From contig JAAEPH010000457.1 in assembly GCA_024232855.1 (NCBI GenBank), forward strand, positions 1-32,478: a stretch of DNA of 32,478 nucleotides, in the 5' to 3' direction. The stretch comes from Gammaproteobacteria bacterium. GTDB taxonomy: Bacteria; Pseudomonadota; Gammaproteobacteria; GCA-001735895. Below, in pieces: positions 22,730-31,480 of the stretch. The notes beneath the pieces are model-generated. The model ran no database searches. It worked only from the letters and a program-made list of their open reading frames with translations, and was not told the DNA's origin. Both the position numbers and the translations under genes were made by a program. How positions within the stretch are numbered: position 1 is the first letter of the stretch; each line of letters starts with the position of its first letter.

Positions 22730-23899
22730 ATGAGTAAGGGTAATGATGACAACAATAAACCAATAACAGCGAAGAAATTCATGAAAGAGCTTCATCGCTA
22801 CCAAAAGGGCTCGGTGACGCGCAGGCATTTCCTGGGAGTAACCGGCCTCGGAGCGGCAATGGCGATTATGGGCACTGCCGTGCCTTCACTGTGGTCGGGC
22901 CGGGCCAACGCCTTCGGTGACCTGGGCGATCGACTGGTTTTTTCAACCTGGCCGAATTACCACAACCAGACCAACCTGGATGAATTTACCGAAATGACAG
23001 GCGTGAATATCCAGGTAAACGCCTTTGGATCGAACGAAGAAATGCTGGCCAAACTGCAGGCAGGCGGCACCGGCTGGGACGTTTTCGTGCCAACCAACTA
23101 CACCATCTCCAACTATGTCGAGCTCGACCTGATCCAGGAACTGGATTTGTCGAGGTTACCGAATTACGACGCCGCGGCCAATAACCCGAAATTTGCCGGA
23201 CCCGCCACGGTTAACGGCAAGGTGTATTGCGTACCGAAGAACTGGGGAACGACCGGGTTTGTCGTCAATACCAAGAAAATCAAGAGTGGCCCCAGGTCAT
23301 GGAAAGACTTTTTCGACGTGACCATGGGCAAAGGCTCGGGACATACCATTGTGCACGATTACCAGTTGACCACGATCGGCGGCGCCCTGTGCGCGCTCGG
23401 CTATTCGTTCAATTCAGTCGATGCCAAGGAGCTCGCCGAAGCCGAGGCGCTGCTGATCAAGTCCAAGCCACACCTGTTCGCGATCACCTCGGACTACCAG
23501 CCGGGTATGCGCAGCGGCGACGCCTGGATGTCCATCTGCTGGAACGGCGACGGCACCCAACTCAATAACGATCTGCCCGAAATGGCTTATGTGATCGCTA
23601 CCGACGGCGGTGAAATCTGGACCGACTTCTACGCCATTCCCAAGGATGCGCCACACCTGGATGCCGCTTACGCCTTCATCAACTTTATGCAGGACCCTTA
23701 CGTGCAGGCGCGCGAGGCAGCGGTGCATGGTTATGCGCCCGCCGATTCCCGCGCCATCGCATTGCAGCCGGATTCCCTCGGCAACGACCCCATTCTGCAT
23801 CCCGCGGCAAACTTGATGAACGGCCTCGAATTCGGCGCGGCGGTGACGCTGACTGACCCGATCCGGGCCGAGGTAATGGCTCGCTTCAAGTCGGCCTGA
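22730..23899 (+). CDS. potD: Tat-exported PotD-like spermidine/putrescine-binding protein, cluster 2
   Basis: A precursor of 389 residues with a twin-arginine signal: SVTRRHFLGVTGLGAAMAIM, the RR near residues 31-32 after a long polar n-region, with probable cleavage near ANA-FGD. GAGGAG precedes ATG 22730. The mature part follows PotD: FSTWPNYHNQTNLDEF, DVFVPTNYTISNYVE, CWNGDGTQ, EIWTDFYAIP and VHGYAPAD. By eye these keep the Trp of WNG, the W-x-D pair and the Tyr of the GY loop that contact polyamine in E. coli PotD. The segment equivalent to TDDARE reads VHDYQL, so the Glu is lost. Tat export implies folding in the cytoplasm, possibly with cysteine-containing or ligand-bound structure. A polyamine or a related amine is the likely ligand. 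Confidence 0.88.
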   Translation: MSKGNDDNNKPITAKKFMKELHRYQKGSVTRRHFLGVTGLGAAMAIMGTAVPSLWSGRANAFGDLGDRLVFSTWPNYHNQTNLDEFTEMTGVNIQVNAFGSNEEMLAKLQAGGTGWDVFVPTNYTISNYVELDLIQELDLSRLPNYDAAANNPKFAGPATVNGKVYCVPKNWGTTGFVVNTKKIKSGPRSWKDFFDVTMGKGSGHTIVHDYQLTTIGGALCALGYSFNSVDAKELAEAEALLIKSKPHLFAITSDYQPGMRSGDAWMSICWNGDGTQLNNDLPEMAYVIATDGGEIWTDFYAIPKDAPHLDAAYAFINFMQDPYVQAREAAVHGYAPADSRAIALQPDSLGNDPILHPAANLMNGLEFGAAVTLTDPIRAEVMARFKSA

Positions 23900-23922
23900 T
23901 TCCGGCTCGAAAGCGGACGACG

Positions 23923-24786
23923 ATGAGAGAAGATGGCAAAACGAACTTCTGGTTGACGGCGGCCCTGCTGGCGCCAACCTCGATGTGGTTCCTGTTCATG
24001 CTGATCCTGCCTCTCATCGTCATCCTGGTTTTCAGTTTTGGCGAGCGCGCGGCGGTGGGCGGTTACGCCGCCGGATTTACGCTCGAACAGTATGCAAATC
24101 TGCCGTCACGCCTGAAGGCGTTCCAGAACACCATGGTGATCGCACCGGTCGGCACCCTGCTGAGCCTGCTGGTGGCCTATCCGCTCGCCTATTACCTCGC
24201 CCTGCGGGTAAATCGGCGCTACAAGCTGATACTGCTTGTCCTGGTCATCGTCCCGTTCTGGACCAGCCTGCTGGTACGCACCTACGCGTGGATTTTCATT
24301 CTCGGCGGCCGCGGCATTCCGACATTGCTGGAATTCATAGGAATCGAGGGCGTGCGATTGATCAATACCCCGGGGGCGGTGCTGGTTGGAATCGTCTATG
24401 GTTACCTGCCATTGATGGTGTTTCCGATATTCGTATCCCTGGAAAAACTCGATAAAACCTTACTTGAAGCCTCCAGTGATCTCGGCGGCTCGCCGTTAAA
24501 AACTTTCATGCAAATTACCCTGCCGCTTTCGACGCCGGGAATCGCGACGGGTTGTATGCTGGTTTTTATCCTGTTGATGGGAGAGTTCCTGATTCCGGCC
24601 TTCCTCGGCGGCGGCAAGGTATTTTTCATCGGCAACGCCCTGGTGGATTTATTCCTGCAATCGCGCAACTGGCCGTTCGGGGCCGCCGTTTCCGTCACCC
24701 TGGTAGTAATCATGCTGATTACCGTCACTCTCTATATGCGATTGATCATGCGCGGCAAGACCGGCCGCGATGAGTCACTGATGTAA
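23923..24786 (+). CDS. potB: PotB-like ABC transporter permease, cluster 2
   Basis: 287 residues with six membrane helices and the standard PotB length, without the periplasmic insertion of the cluster 1 homologue. The core shows VPFWTSLLVRTYAWIFILGG, typical of PotB/PotH, and the coupling loop EASSDLGGSPLKTFMQITLP. It begins 23 bp after the binding-protein stop and ends 6 bp before the partner permease. Confidence 0.92.
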   Translation: MREDGKTNFWLTAALLAPTSMWFLFMLILPLIVILVFSFGERAAVGGYAAGFTLEQYANLPSRLKAFQNTMVIAPVGTLLSLLVAYPLAYYLALRVNRRYKLILLVLVIVPFWTSLLVRTYAWIFILGGRGIPTLLEFIGIEGVRLINTPGAVLVGIVYGYLPLMVFPIFVSLEKLDKTLLEASSDLGGSPLKTFMQITLPLSTPGIATGCMLVFILLMGEFLIPAFLGGGKVFFIGNALVDLFLQSRNWPFGAAVSVTLVVIMLITVTLYMRLIMRGKTGRDESLM

Positions 24787-24792
24787 GCGCGG

Positions 24793-25611
24793 ATGAGCAT
24801 GCGAATTTACGCCATCGCGGTATTCCTGTTTCTCTACGTGCCGATCGGCATCATCGTGCTGTTCAGCTTCAATGCCGGGCGCCATGCCAGCGAATTGCGA
24901 GGTTTATCGATCCAGTGGTACGGCAAGGCGCTGTCAAACCCGTTTGTCGGTGACGCCTTTACCACCAGCCTGATCGTCGCCCTGTCGGTAGCGGTTCTGT
25001 CGAGCCTGATGGGCACCGCAGCGGCGCTCGCCTTGCAGCGCCTGAAAGGAAGCCTGCGAGTGCTGTTCGATGGGTTGATCTATATATCGGTGATGATACC
25101 GGGAATCGTCATCGGCATCGCGACCCTGGTGGCGCTGGTCACGGTCTTTGATTTTCTCAATCCGATTCTGGCCTCGCTCTGGCCCGAAGGGGTCAAGCCG
25201 CCGAAACTTCACATGGGCTACGCCTCGGTCATTGCGGCCCATACGCTGTTTACCATGTCGCTGGTCATCATCCTGGTACGCGCACGCATTGCCGGCATGG
25301 ACCGCGCGTTGATCGAGGCATCGATGGACTTGTATGCGACGCCCTGGCGCACCTTTTACCAGGTCACGCTACCGCAGATTTACCCGGCGATCCTGGCCGG
25401 ATTTCTGCTCAGTTTCACCTTCAGTTTCGATGATTTCATTATTTCCTTTTTTGTCGCCGGCGCGAATACCACCCTGCCGATCTATATTTTTTCGTCGATT
25501 CGCAGGGGGATAACACCGGAGGTGAATGCCATCGGCACCATGGTTCTCGCGGTATCGCTTATTCTGCTGATGACCGCGCAGTTCCTGTTGCGCTCACGCG
25601 TCAACCGCTAG
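24793..25611 (+). CDS. potC: PotC-like ABC transporter permease, cluster 2
   Basis: 272 residues with six membrane helices. The N-terminal YVPIGIIVLFSFNAGRHASE and IQWYGKALSN segments are the PotC pattern. The coupling loop is EASMDLYATPWRTFYQVTLP, followed by AGFLLSFTFSFDDFIISFFV with the typical FDD/FDE element. ATG 24793 (or ATG 24799) follows the potB stop by 6 bp. It is the last gene of the operon; the next 127 bp hold no strong terminator that I can see. Confidence 0.92.
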   Translation: MSMRIYAIAVFLFLYVPIGIIVLFSFNAGRHASELRGLSIQWYGKALSNPFVGDAFTTSLIVALSVAVLSSLMGTAAALALQRLKGSLRVLFDGLIYISVMIPGIVIGIATLVALVTVFDFLNPILASLWPEGVKPPKLHMGYASVIAAHTLFTMSLVIILVRARIAGMDRALIEASMDLYATPWRTFYQVTLPQIYPAILAGFLLSFTFSFDDFIISFFVAGANTTLPIYIFSSIRRGITPEVNAIGTMVLAVSLILLMTAQFLLRSRVNR

Positions 25612-25738
25612 CTCGCGGTAGCCAGGTCCCCACGCGCTAACGATCTCCGTGAAAATCCGCGTTCGATGCGAATTCCCCCGGCCCACCAATTAGCTGTGCC
25701 CGGCGATACGCGTAATGTTATGATGACGCCATTCTAAA

Positions 25739-27043
25739 GTGTTCAGTTACCGAGTGAAAAACGAAGAGGTCTTCTCAGACAAGTTAACCGTTATCCCCAG
25801 AAACCGGCACAGCATATCGAGGAAATCGATCTCCGATTCCGCGCTAAAGGTGTTGTACCGTCTGTCGAAGTCGGGCCATCGGGCTTGCCTGGTGGGCGGG
25901 GGTGTACGCGATTTGTTGCTTGGGATTCATCCCAAGGATTTCGACGTGGCTACCGATGCCACGCCGGAAGAGGTGCGCGCCCTGTTCAAGAACAGCCGCA
26001 TTATCGGGCGGCGCTTTCGTCTGGTGCATATCCGCTTCGGCCGCGACATTATCGAGGTAGCGACCTTCCGCGCGCACGCCGAGGATTCGCCAAAAACCGA
26101 ACTGGATAGCAACGGCCGCATTCTGCGCGACAACACCTTTGGTGATATCGAGGAGGACGCGATTCGCAGGGATTTCACCGTCAACGCGCTCTATTACGAT
26201 ATCGCCGACTACAGCCTGCTCGATTACGCCGGTGGCCTCGATGATATCGACAGGCGGCAACTGCGTCTGATCGGCGACGCCGCGACCCGCTACCAGGAAG
26301 ACCCGGTACGCATGCTGCGGGCATTGCGATTCGCCACCAAGCTCGATTTCGACATCGAAGCTTCCGCGGCGAGCGCCATCCATGACAATGGCCACCTGCT
26401 GGCGGTGGTTCCTCCGGCGCGCATGTTTGACGAAGTCATCAAGCTGTTTCACTCCGGTAGAGCGGTGCGCGTTTTCGCACTGTTGCGCGAATTCAGCCTG
26501 CTCAAGTACCTGGTGCCGGCGCTGGATGAATGGCTACGCGACGACCCTTCCGAAAACCTGCTCGATTTCATCGACCAGGCGCTGGTCAATACCGACACCA
26601 GGGTAAATTCCGGCAAGCCGGTGTCACCGGGTTTCATCTTTGCGGTGCTACTGTGGCCGGTAGTGTTGCAGCAGGCCAACCAGATACAATCGGACCGGCA
26701 GCGCATGATTCCGGCGCTGGTGCAGGTCGGTGAAACGGTGATGAAACGCCAGGTTCGCCACATCTCGATTCCACGCCGCTTCAGCCAGATGGCCAGGGAC
26801 ATCTGGAGCACCCAGCCGCGCTTTCATCGAACCCAGGGGAAGCAGCCACAACGCATGCTGGAATTCCCGGTTTTCCGCGCCGCTTACGATTTCATGTACA
26901 TCCAGGCGATGGTTGGCCTGTTCCCTCACAAACTCGGCCGCTGGTGGACCGATTTTCAGGCCGATCAGGAACCCAGCCATACTGCGGAACCCGCAAAACG
27001 AAAGCGCCCGCGACGGCGCCGGCCCCGACGCGATGGCAACTGA
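25739..27043 (+). CDS. pcnB: Polynucleotide adenylyltransferase (poly(A) polymerase I)
   Basis: 434 residues from GTG 25739; an in-frame GTG at 25754 is an alternative. The nucleotidyltransferase-β core shows ACLVGGGVRDLLLG and KDFDVATDA, with the metal-binding DFD pair (about 67-69), then RRFRLVHIRFG, RRDFTVNAL and ATRYQEDPVRMLRALRF. These distinguish it as a class II nucleotidyltransferase, and the long C-terminal domain with arginine-rich tail (KRKRPRRRRPRR) is the PcnB type rather than the CCA enzyme. It adds 3' poly(A) tails that promote RNA decay. It heads the block with folK, whose start overlaps it by 11 bp. Confidence 0.92.
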   Translation: MFSYRVKNEEVFSDKLTVIPRNRHSISRKSISDSALKVLYRLSKSGHRACLVGGGVRDLLLGIHPKDFDVATDATPEEVRALFKNSRIIGRRFRLVHIRFGRDIIEVATFRAHAEDSPKTELDSNGRILRDNTFGDIEEDAIRRDFTVNALYYDIADYSLLDYAGGLDDIDRRQLRLIGDAATRYQEDPVRMLRALRFATKLDFDIEASAASAIHDNGHLLAVVPPARMFDEVIKLFHSGRAVRVFALLREFSLLKYLVPALDEWLRDDPSENLLDFIDQALVNTDTRVNSGKPVSPGFIFAVLLWPVVLQQANQIQSDRQRMIPALVQVGETVMKRQVRHISIPRRFSQMARDIWSTQPRFHRTQGKQPQRMLEFPVFRAAYDFMYIQAMVGLFPHKLGRWWTDFQADQEPSHTAEPAKRKRPRRRRPRRDGN

Positions 27044-27536
27044 GCAGGTTTTCATCGCGCTGGGCGGCAATATCGGAGATTCGAGCACGATTATCGAACA
27101 GGCGATCGAAGCCATCGCGCGTATCCGCGAGTGCAAACTGCGCGGGCGTTCATCGTTATACCGCAGCGCGGCGCTGGGTGACGTCCCCCAGGACGATTAC
27201 ATCAACGCCGTGGTCAAAATCGACACCAGCCTGCAACCGCTGACGCTGCTGCTGGAATTGCAGGCAATCGAACACGCCTATTACCGTAACCGCGACGAGG
27301 AGGGGCGCTGGGCGCCGCGTACGCTGGATCTGGATATTATTCTTTTCGGCGATCGCAACATCGACGACAGCCACCTCGTCGTACCCCATCCGGAGTTCGC
27401 GAAACGCCGCTTTGTGCTCGAGCCGATGCTGGAAATCGATGGCGACCGCTTCGTTCCGGGGTACGGCAGCCTCGGCTACCTGACCGACCAGGCGCCGGCG
27501 CTCTGCATGACAAAACTCGATAAAAACCATGGCTGA
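27033..27536 (+). CDS. folK: 2-amino-4-hydroxy-6-hydroxymethyldihydropteridine pyrophosphokinase
   Basis: 167 residues from ATG 27033 (MATEQVFIALGGNIGD); the longer frame from 26913 is out-of-frame pcnB sequence. Family motifs: ALGGNIGDS at the N-terminus, SSLYRSAALG, DDYINAVVKI, and the core EGRWAPRTLDLDIILFG with the catalytic loop and metal-binding D-x-D, then VPHPEFAKRRFVLEPM. The enzyme transfers pyrophosphate from ATP to hydroxymethyldihydropterin in folate synthesis. It overlaps both neighbours, 11 bp with pcnB and 8 bp with the kinase gene, so the three are translationally coupled. Confidence 0.95.
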   Translation: MATEQVFIALGGNIGDSSTIIEQAIEAIARIRECKLRGRSSLYRSAALGDVPQDDYINAVVKIDTSLQPLTLLLELQAIEHAYYRNRDEEGRWAPRTLDLDIILFGDRNIDDSHLVVPHPEFAKRRFVLEPMLEIDGDRFVPGYGSLGYLTDQAPALCMTKLDKNHG

Positions 27537-28176
27537 TCGCTTTCGCTATCTCGTTGTCGAAGGCCCCATCGGAGTGGGAAAAACCAGTCTTGCGAGGAAA
27601 CTGGCGCAGGAATTCGGCAGCGAGTTATTGCTGGAAAAGCCCGGGGGAAATCCGTTTCTCGCGGACTTTTACAAAAACCCGCGACAGTACGCACTGTCGA
27701 CGCAGTTGCATTTCTTGCTGCAGCGCGCGCAGCAGGTACAGGATTTCGGCCAGACCGATATGTTTCGCAGCGCCTACATTGCCGATTTTATGGTCGACAA
27801 GGATCGCCTGTTTGCACGGATGACCTTAAGCAGCGACGAACTGGCCCTCTACGAGCAAATCTATGCCCACCTGACGCTGAATGCGCCGCGGCCCGATCTC
27901 GTCATCTACCTGCAGGCGCCGCTGGCGACGCTGCGCGAACGCATCACGCACCGCGGTATCGGTTACGAGCAGCAAATCCGCGACGACTACCTGCTGCGCC
28001 TGTCCGAGTCCTATACCCGCTTTTTCCATGATTACGACGACAGCGCGCTGCTAACGGTCAACACTCAGTCGGTCGATTTGATCAATAACGCCGATGACTA
28101 CCAGGCCATACTCGAAAAAATCAATGGCATCCATTGTGGACGCCATTATTTCAATCAGTCATCATTCGCCCTCTAA
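27529..28176 (+). CDS. Deoxynucleoside kinase family protein
   Basis: 215 residues. P-loop EGPIGVGKTSLARKLA at residues 9-24, then ELLLEKPGGNPFLADFYKNP, TQLHFLLQRAQQ and DMFRSAYIADFMVDKDRLFA, where the R/SDY-like loop of deoxynucleoside kinases is visible, and RITHRGIGYEQQI, the arginine-rich LID segment. The family phosphorylates deoxyadenosine, deoxyguanosine or deoxycytidine for nucleotide salvage. The first acidic residue pair usually written EE before NPFL is EKPGG here, a small variation. It lies between folK and panB, an insertion relative to the E. coli pcnB-folK-panB order but seen in other gammaproteobacteria as I recall. Confidence 0.88.
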   Translation: MADRFRYLVVEGPIGVGKTSLARKLAQEFGSELLLEKPGGNPFLADFYKNPRQYALSTQLHFLLQRAQQVQDFGQTDMFRSAYIADFMVDKDRLFARMTLSSDELALYEQIYAHLTLNAPRPDLVIYLQAPLATLRERITHRGIGYEQQIRDDYLLRLSESYTRFFHDYDDSALLTVNTQSVDLINNADDYQAILEKINGIHCGRHYFNQSSFAL

Positions 28177-28188
28177 AGAGGCCAGCTC

Positions 28189-29007
28189 ATGTATATCCCC
28201 CGACCACTCGAAGACAGGGTCACCATCCCGCAGCTGAAAAAACTCAAGCAACAGGGTGAAAAATTTGCCTGCCTGACCGCTTATGACTACAGCTTTGCGC
28301 GTCTGATCGAGGATTGCGGGGTTGAAGTGGTGCTGGTCGGCGACTCGCTGGGCATGGTTATTCAGGGCCACGAAACGACCATCCCGGTCACGCTTGACGA
28401 AATCGAGTACCACGGCAGGGCGGTCGCCGCCGGCCTCGATAACGCCATGTTGATGCTCGATATGCCCTTTGGTTCGCTCAATTCACCGCAGCAGGCGCTC
28501 GACAATGCCAGCGAACTGCTGAAGCGGACCCAGGCCCAGGTGGTCAAACTCGAAGGTGGCGAAACCCAGTTGAAAACCGTCGAAACCATGGCTCGCTTCG
28601 GCATTGCCAGTTGCGCGCACCTCGGCCTGCAACCGCAGATGGTGAACAAGATGGGCGGCTATCGAGTGCAGGGTAAGGCAAAAAGCGCTGCCGAGCAGAT
28701 GATTGCGACGGCGCGGGAGCTGGAACAGGCAGGTACCGATATGCTGCTGCTCGAATGCGTGCCGGCGACGCTAGCTGCGGAAATCACTGCATCCCTCGAA
28801 ATTCCGGTTATCGGTATCGGCGCCGGCGCCGATGTCGACGGTCAGATCCTGGTGCTGCACGACGTGCTCAACGTAACCGTGGGTAAGAAACCGAAGTTCT
28901 CGAAGAATTTCATGCAGGGTCAGCCGAGCATTCAAAGCGCCATCAGCCGCTATGTGCAGGAAGTCAAGCGCGGCCAGTTTCCGGACAAGACCCACACCTT
29001 CGCCTGA
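28189..29007 (+). CDS. panB: 3-methyl-2-oxobutanoate hydroxymethyltransferase
   Basis: 272 residues, full length, TIM-barrel enzyme that makes ketopantoate from ketoisovalerate in pantothenate synthesis. Visible hallmarks: FACLTAYDYSFARL, VVLVGDSLGMVIQGHETTIP (metal-binding Asp in GDSLG), LMLDMPFGS (second metal Asp), VKLEGGE, GHLGL-type AHLGLQPQMVNKMGGYRVQG, LLLECVPATLA with the catalytic Glu, and VIGIGAGADVDGQILVLHD. AGAGG before ATG 28189 gives a good ribosome site. It is followed 10 bp later by panC. Confidence 0.97.
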   Translation: MYIPRPLEDRVTIPQLKKLKQQGEKFACLTAYDYSFARLIEDCGVEVVLVGDSLGMVIQGHETTIPVTLDEIEYHGRAVAAGLDNAMLMLDMPFGSLNSPQQALDNASELLKRTQAQVVKLEGGETQLKTVETMARFGIASCAHLGLQPQMVNKMGGYRVQGKAKSAAEQMIATARELEQAGTDMLLLECVPATLAAEITASLEIPVIGIGAGADVDGQILVLHDVLNVTVGKKPKFSKNFMQGQPSIQSAISRYVQEVKRGQFPDKTHTFA

Positions 29008-29017
29008 GGACCGAGCC

Positions 29018-29869
29018 ATGTACCATGCCACCAGCGTTATCGAACTGCGGCAGTACGTGCAGCACTGGAAGGAGCATGGGCAATCGATCGCGTTTATTCC
29101 GACCATGGGAAACCTGCACGCCGGGCACATGTCGCTGATTGAAAAAGGCCAATCGCTGTGCGACCGCAGCCTGTGCAGTATATTTGTCAACCCGATGCAA
29201 TTCGGACCCAACGAAGATTTCAATCACTACCCGCGCACGCTCGACAGCGATTTCGAACAGCTCGAAGCGATCGGTTGCAACCTGGTGTACCTGCCGACCG
29301 CCTCCGAGCTATACCCGGAGGGCCTCGAAAAGATCAGCCAGGTACAGGTCACCGACCTGACCGACTATTACGAGGGTGCGCACCGACCCGGTCATTTTAC
29401 CGGGGTGGCGACCGTGGTACTGAAACTGTTCAACATCGTCAAGCCCGATGTCTCGGTGTTCGGCAAGAAGGATTACCAGCAGTATCGCGTCATCAGCAAG
29501 ATGGTCGCGGACCTGAACCTCGACGTGCAGATCATCGGCCAGGAAACCACGCGCGAGGCTTCGGGCCTGGCGATCAGTTCGCGTAACCAGTACCTCGACC
29601 CGGAGCAGACCGGTAAAGCCGCCCTGATAAACCAGCTATTGCGCGATTGCGCGGGCCAGATCAACGAGGGCGAAAGGGATTTCAAGGCCGTCGAAGCGCG
29701 CGCCGTCAACCGCCTCGACGAGGCCGGTTTCAAAACCGACTACTTCAAAATATGCAATGCCGAAACCCTGTTACCGGCCAGCGCCGAAAACCGCAACCTG
29801 GTCATCCTGGTAACCGCCGGGCTCGGTGAAACGCGTTTACTCGACAATATCGAGATTTCGCTGTGGTAA
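29018..29869 (+). CDS. panC: Pantoate--β-alanine ligase (pantothenate synthetase)
   Basis: 283 residues from ATG 29018, with GAGGA at 29006-29010; the longer frame from 28952 lies within panB. Family motifs: FIPTMGNLHAGHMSLI with the HxGH nucleotide-binding element, SIFVNPMQFGPNEDF, RPGHFTGVATVVLKLFNIV, VFGKKDYQQYRVI with the KDxQQ substrate motif, and EASGLAISSRNQYL. It condenses pantoate and β-alanine with ATP hydrolysis to AMP. panD does not follow, so β-alanine synthesis is encoded elsewhere. The gene ends the block, 10 bp from a convergent WYL regulator. Confidence 0.97.
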   Translation: MYHATSVIELRQYVQHWKEHGQSIAFIPTMGNLHAGHMSLIEKGQSLCDRSLCSIFVNPMQFGPNEDFNHYPRTLDSDFEQLEAIGCNLVYLPTASELYPEGLEKISQVQVTDLTDYYEGAHRPGHFTGVATVVLKLFNIVKPDVSVFGKKDYQQYRVISKMVADLNLDVQIIGQETTREASGLAISSRNQYLDPEQTGKAALINQLLRDCAGQINEGERDFKAVEARAVNRLDEAGFKTDYFKICNAETLLPASAENRNLVILVTAGLGETRLLDNIEISLW

Positions 29870-29879
29870 CCAGTGCGGT

Positions 29880-30848
29880 TCACGCGTACAGCAAACGCAT
29901 TGCCTCGATACGTCGGCGCACCCGCTCGCGTAACGCCGGGGGTTCCAGCACTTCGACTTCATCGCCGTACTTGAGAATTTCCATGACCAACTCGGTATCC
30001 TGGCTATAGGGTACGTGTAACAGGTAACAGCCTTCCTCGTCATACTCGCCACGCTGCTGCGAGTGCCAGGTTTCACGTGATACCCAGCGGGCAACCTGAG
30101 GGTTGAAGCGCAACGTTGCGGTGTCTTTCGCGGCGCCGGAAAATATGCCGTAACCACTCTCCAGCTCCCGGTTCAATTCGGCTTCGTCGATTTCGATCGC
30201 CGCCTCTGCCGAAATCTGTAACGCCTTGATCGCATCGATCGAAAAACTGCGCAAACCCTGCCGCAGGTGACACCAGGCGTCGAGATACCAGTTGTCACGG
30301 TAGTAAATCAGTCGTTGTGGCGATACCCTGCGTTCGCTGCGACTGTCGCTCGGACGGCTGTAATAGGTCATCTCGACGCAGCGCCGCGACAACAGCGCCT
30401 GGCAGAGATCCTGAAAATACTCGCTACGATATGCCTTGGCCGCGAACGGGATGATACGAATGCGTTGCGAGATTTCGTCGGCGCTGTGATCGCCGTCGTC
30501 GAGCAGCGTGCGGATGCGTGAACGCAGCGGTTCGATGTGCTTCGTCAGTACTCCCGGCTGCAGGTTGGCCAGCAACGCATCCATGCTCAACAGGGCCTGG
30601 ATTTCGCTGGTGTTGAACCATAACCCCGGTAGCTGAAACTGCTCCAGTGCCGCGCCCGCCTCGTAACGGTAGCCACGCAGCTCGGGGTCCCAGACAATCG
30701 GCGCGGCAAGCCGATCGCGCAGATACTCGAGATCGCGCTTGAAGGTCGCCGGGGAGACTTCGAGCGCTTGCAGAAACTGTGCGCGTGTGACGACGCGCCG
30801 GTTGCACAGCATCTGGTCGATCAGGTAAAAGCGTTCGGTACGATCCAT
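29880..30848 (-). CDS. WYL domain transcriptional regulator (YafY-like)
   Basis: 322 residues. The N-terminal winged helix-turn-helix includes VTRAQFLQALEVSPATFKRD and LEYLRDRL. The middle WYL domain includes SPQRLIYYRDNWYLDAWCHL, with the variant RDNWYLDAW core, and RSFSIDAIKAL; a C-terminal WCX-like region (AKDTATLRFNPQVARWV, DTELVMEILKYGDEVEVLEP) follows. WYL proteins sense nucleic-acid or nucleotide ligands and act as activators or repressors, sometimes near defence genes, but no defence genes are seen here. It is divergent from the cupin-like gene, so that is a plausible target. Confidence 0.9.
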   Translation of the reverse strand: MDRTERFYLIDQMLCNRRVVTRAQFLQALEVSPATFKRDLEYLRDRLAAPIVWDPELRGYRYEAGAALEQFQLPGLWFNTSEIQALLSMDALLANLQPGVLTKHIEPLRSRIRTLLDDGDHSADEISQRIRIIPFAAKAYRSEYFQDLCQALLSRRCVEMTYYSRPSDSRSERRVSPQRLIYYRDNWYLDAWCHLRQGLRSFSIDAIKALQISAEAAIEIDEAELNRELESGYGIFSGAAKDTATLRFNPQVARWVSRETWHSQQRGEYDEEGCYLLHVPYSQDTELVMEILKYGDEVEVLEPPALRERVRRRIEAMRLLYA

Positions 30849-30928
30849 GGCGAATATTCCTCAATGTGGCTCACCTAATGAGCTACCTGGTACGGGATAA
30901 TAGCACGGTCTGTTTTCAGGGGAATCAA

Positions 30929-31468
30929 ATGGCCTGGTTCAATCGAGTTCTTTACAAGCTTTCCGCCTATTGTCGCTGTCGCGTGATCAACGGTCCGGAC
31001 CAGCAGCCTTACCTGGAACGCTACCACCTGATGCGCCTGCCGTTCGGTTACCGGGTATACCTGCATCGCTTCGTCGCCAGCGACCCGGGCCGGGGCCTGC
31101 ACAACCATCCGTGGAAACACGCGATTTCGCTGCTGCTGTGCGGCTGCTACCGCGAAACGAGAATGTTGCGGGCGGATGCCAATCACGCGCTGCAGCAGCG
31201 CGAGTTACACCCGGGGCGACTCAATTTCATTTCCGGCGATGTCTTTCATCGCATCAACCTCCCGCGGGGATCGGAATGCTGGAGCCTGTTCGTGCACGCG
31301 GCCAGGACCAGTGACTGGGGTTTTTTTCAGCAATGCGATTACCAGGGCGGCTACCAGGATCACAACGAAGTCGTCACCCAGGCGAGCAATCCACTGTGGT
31401 GGAAGCAGGCCTTACGCCCGATTCATTGCCCTCAGATGCGCATGCCCGCAAGCGGTCAAAGCGCTTAA
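30929..31468 (+). CDS. Cupin-fold protein of unknown function
   Basis: 179 residues from ATG 30929, preferred over 30866 because AGGGGA at 30918-30923 is well placed. A double-stranded β-helix pattern is visible: YLHRFVASDPGRGLHNHPWK, HAISLLLCGCYRETRML, LNFISGDVFHRINLPRGSEC and WSLFVHAAR. The HNHPW and DVFHR segments are candidate metal-binding histidines of the two cupin motifs. It is rich in tryptophan and cysteine, has no signal peptide, and looks cytoplasmic. No specific activity can be assigned. It is transcribed divergently from the WYL regulator and runs into a truncated methyltransferase on the other strand. Confidence 0.68.
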   Translation: MAWFNRVLYKLSAYCRCRVINGPDQQPYLERYHLMRLPFGYRVYLHRFVASDPGRGLHNHPWKHAISLLLCGCYRETRMLRADANHALQQRELHPGRLNFISGDVFHRINLPRGSECWSLFVHAARTSDWGFFQQCDYQGGYQDHNEVVTQASNPLWWKQALRPIHCPQMRMPASGQSA

Positions 31469-31480
31469 ACCGACAATTCT

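Noticed and set aside
5909-25611. The two ABC importers as a recent tandem duplication
   Set aside because: The ATPases, permease lengths and binding-protein signals differ strongly; they are distinct members of the family.
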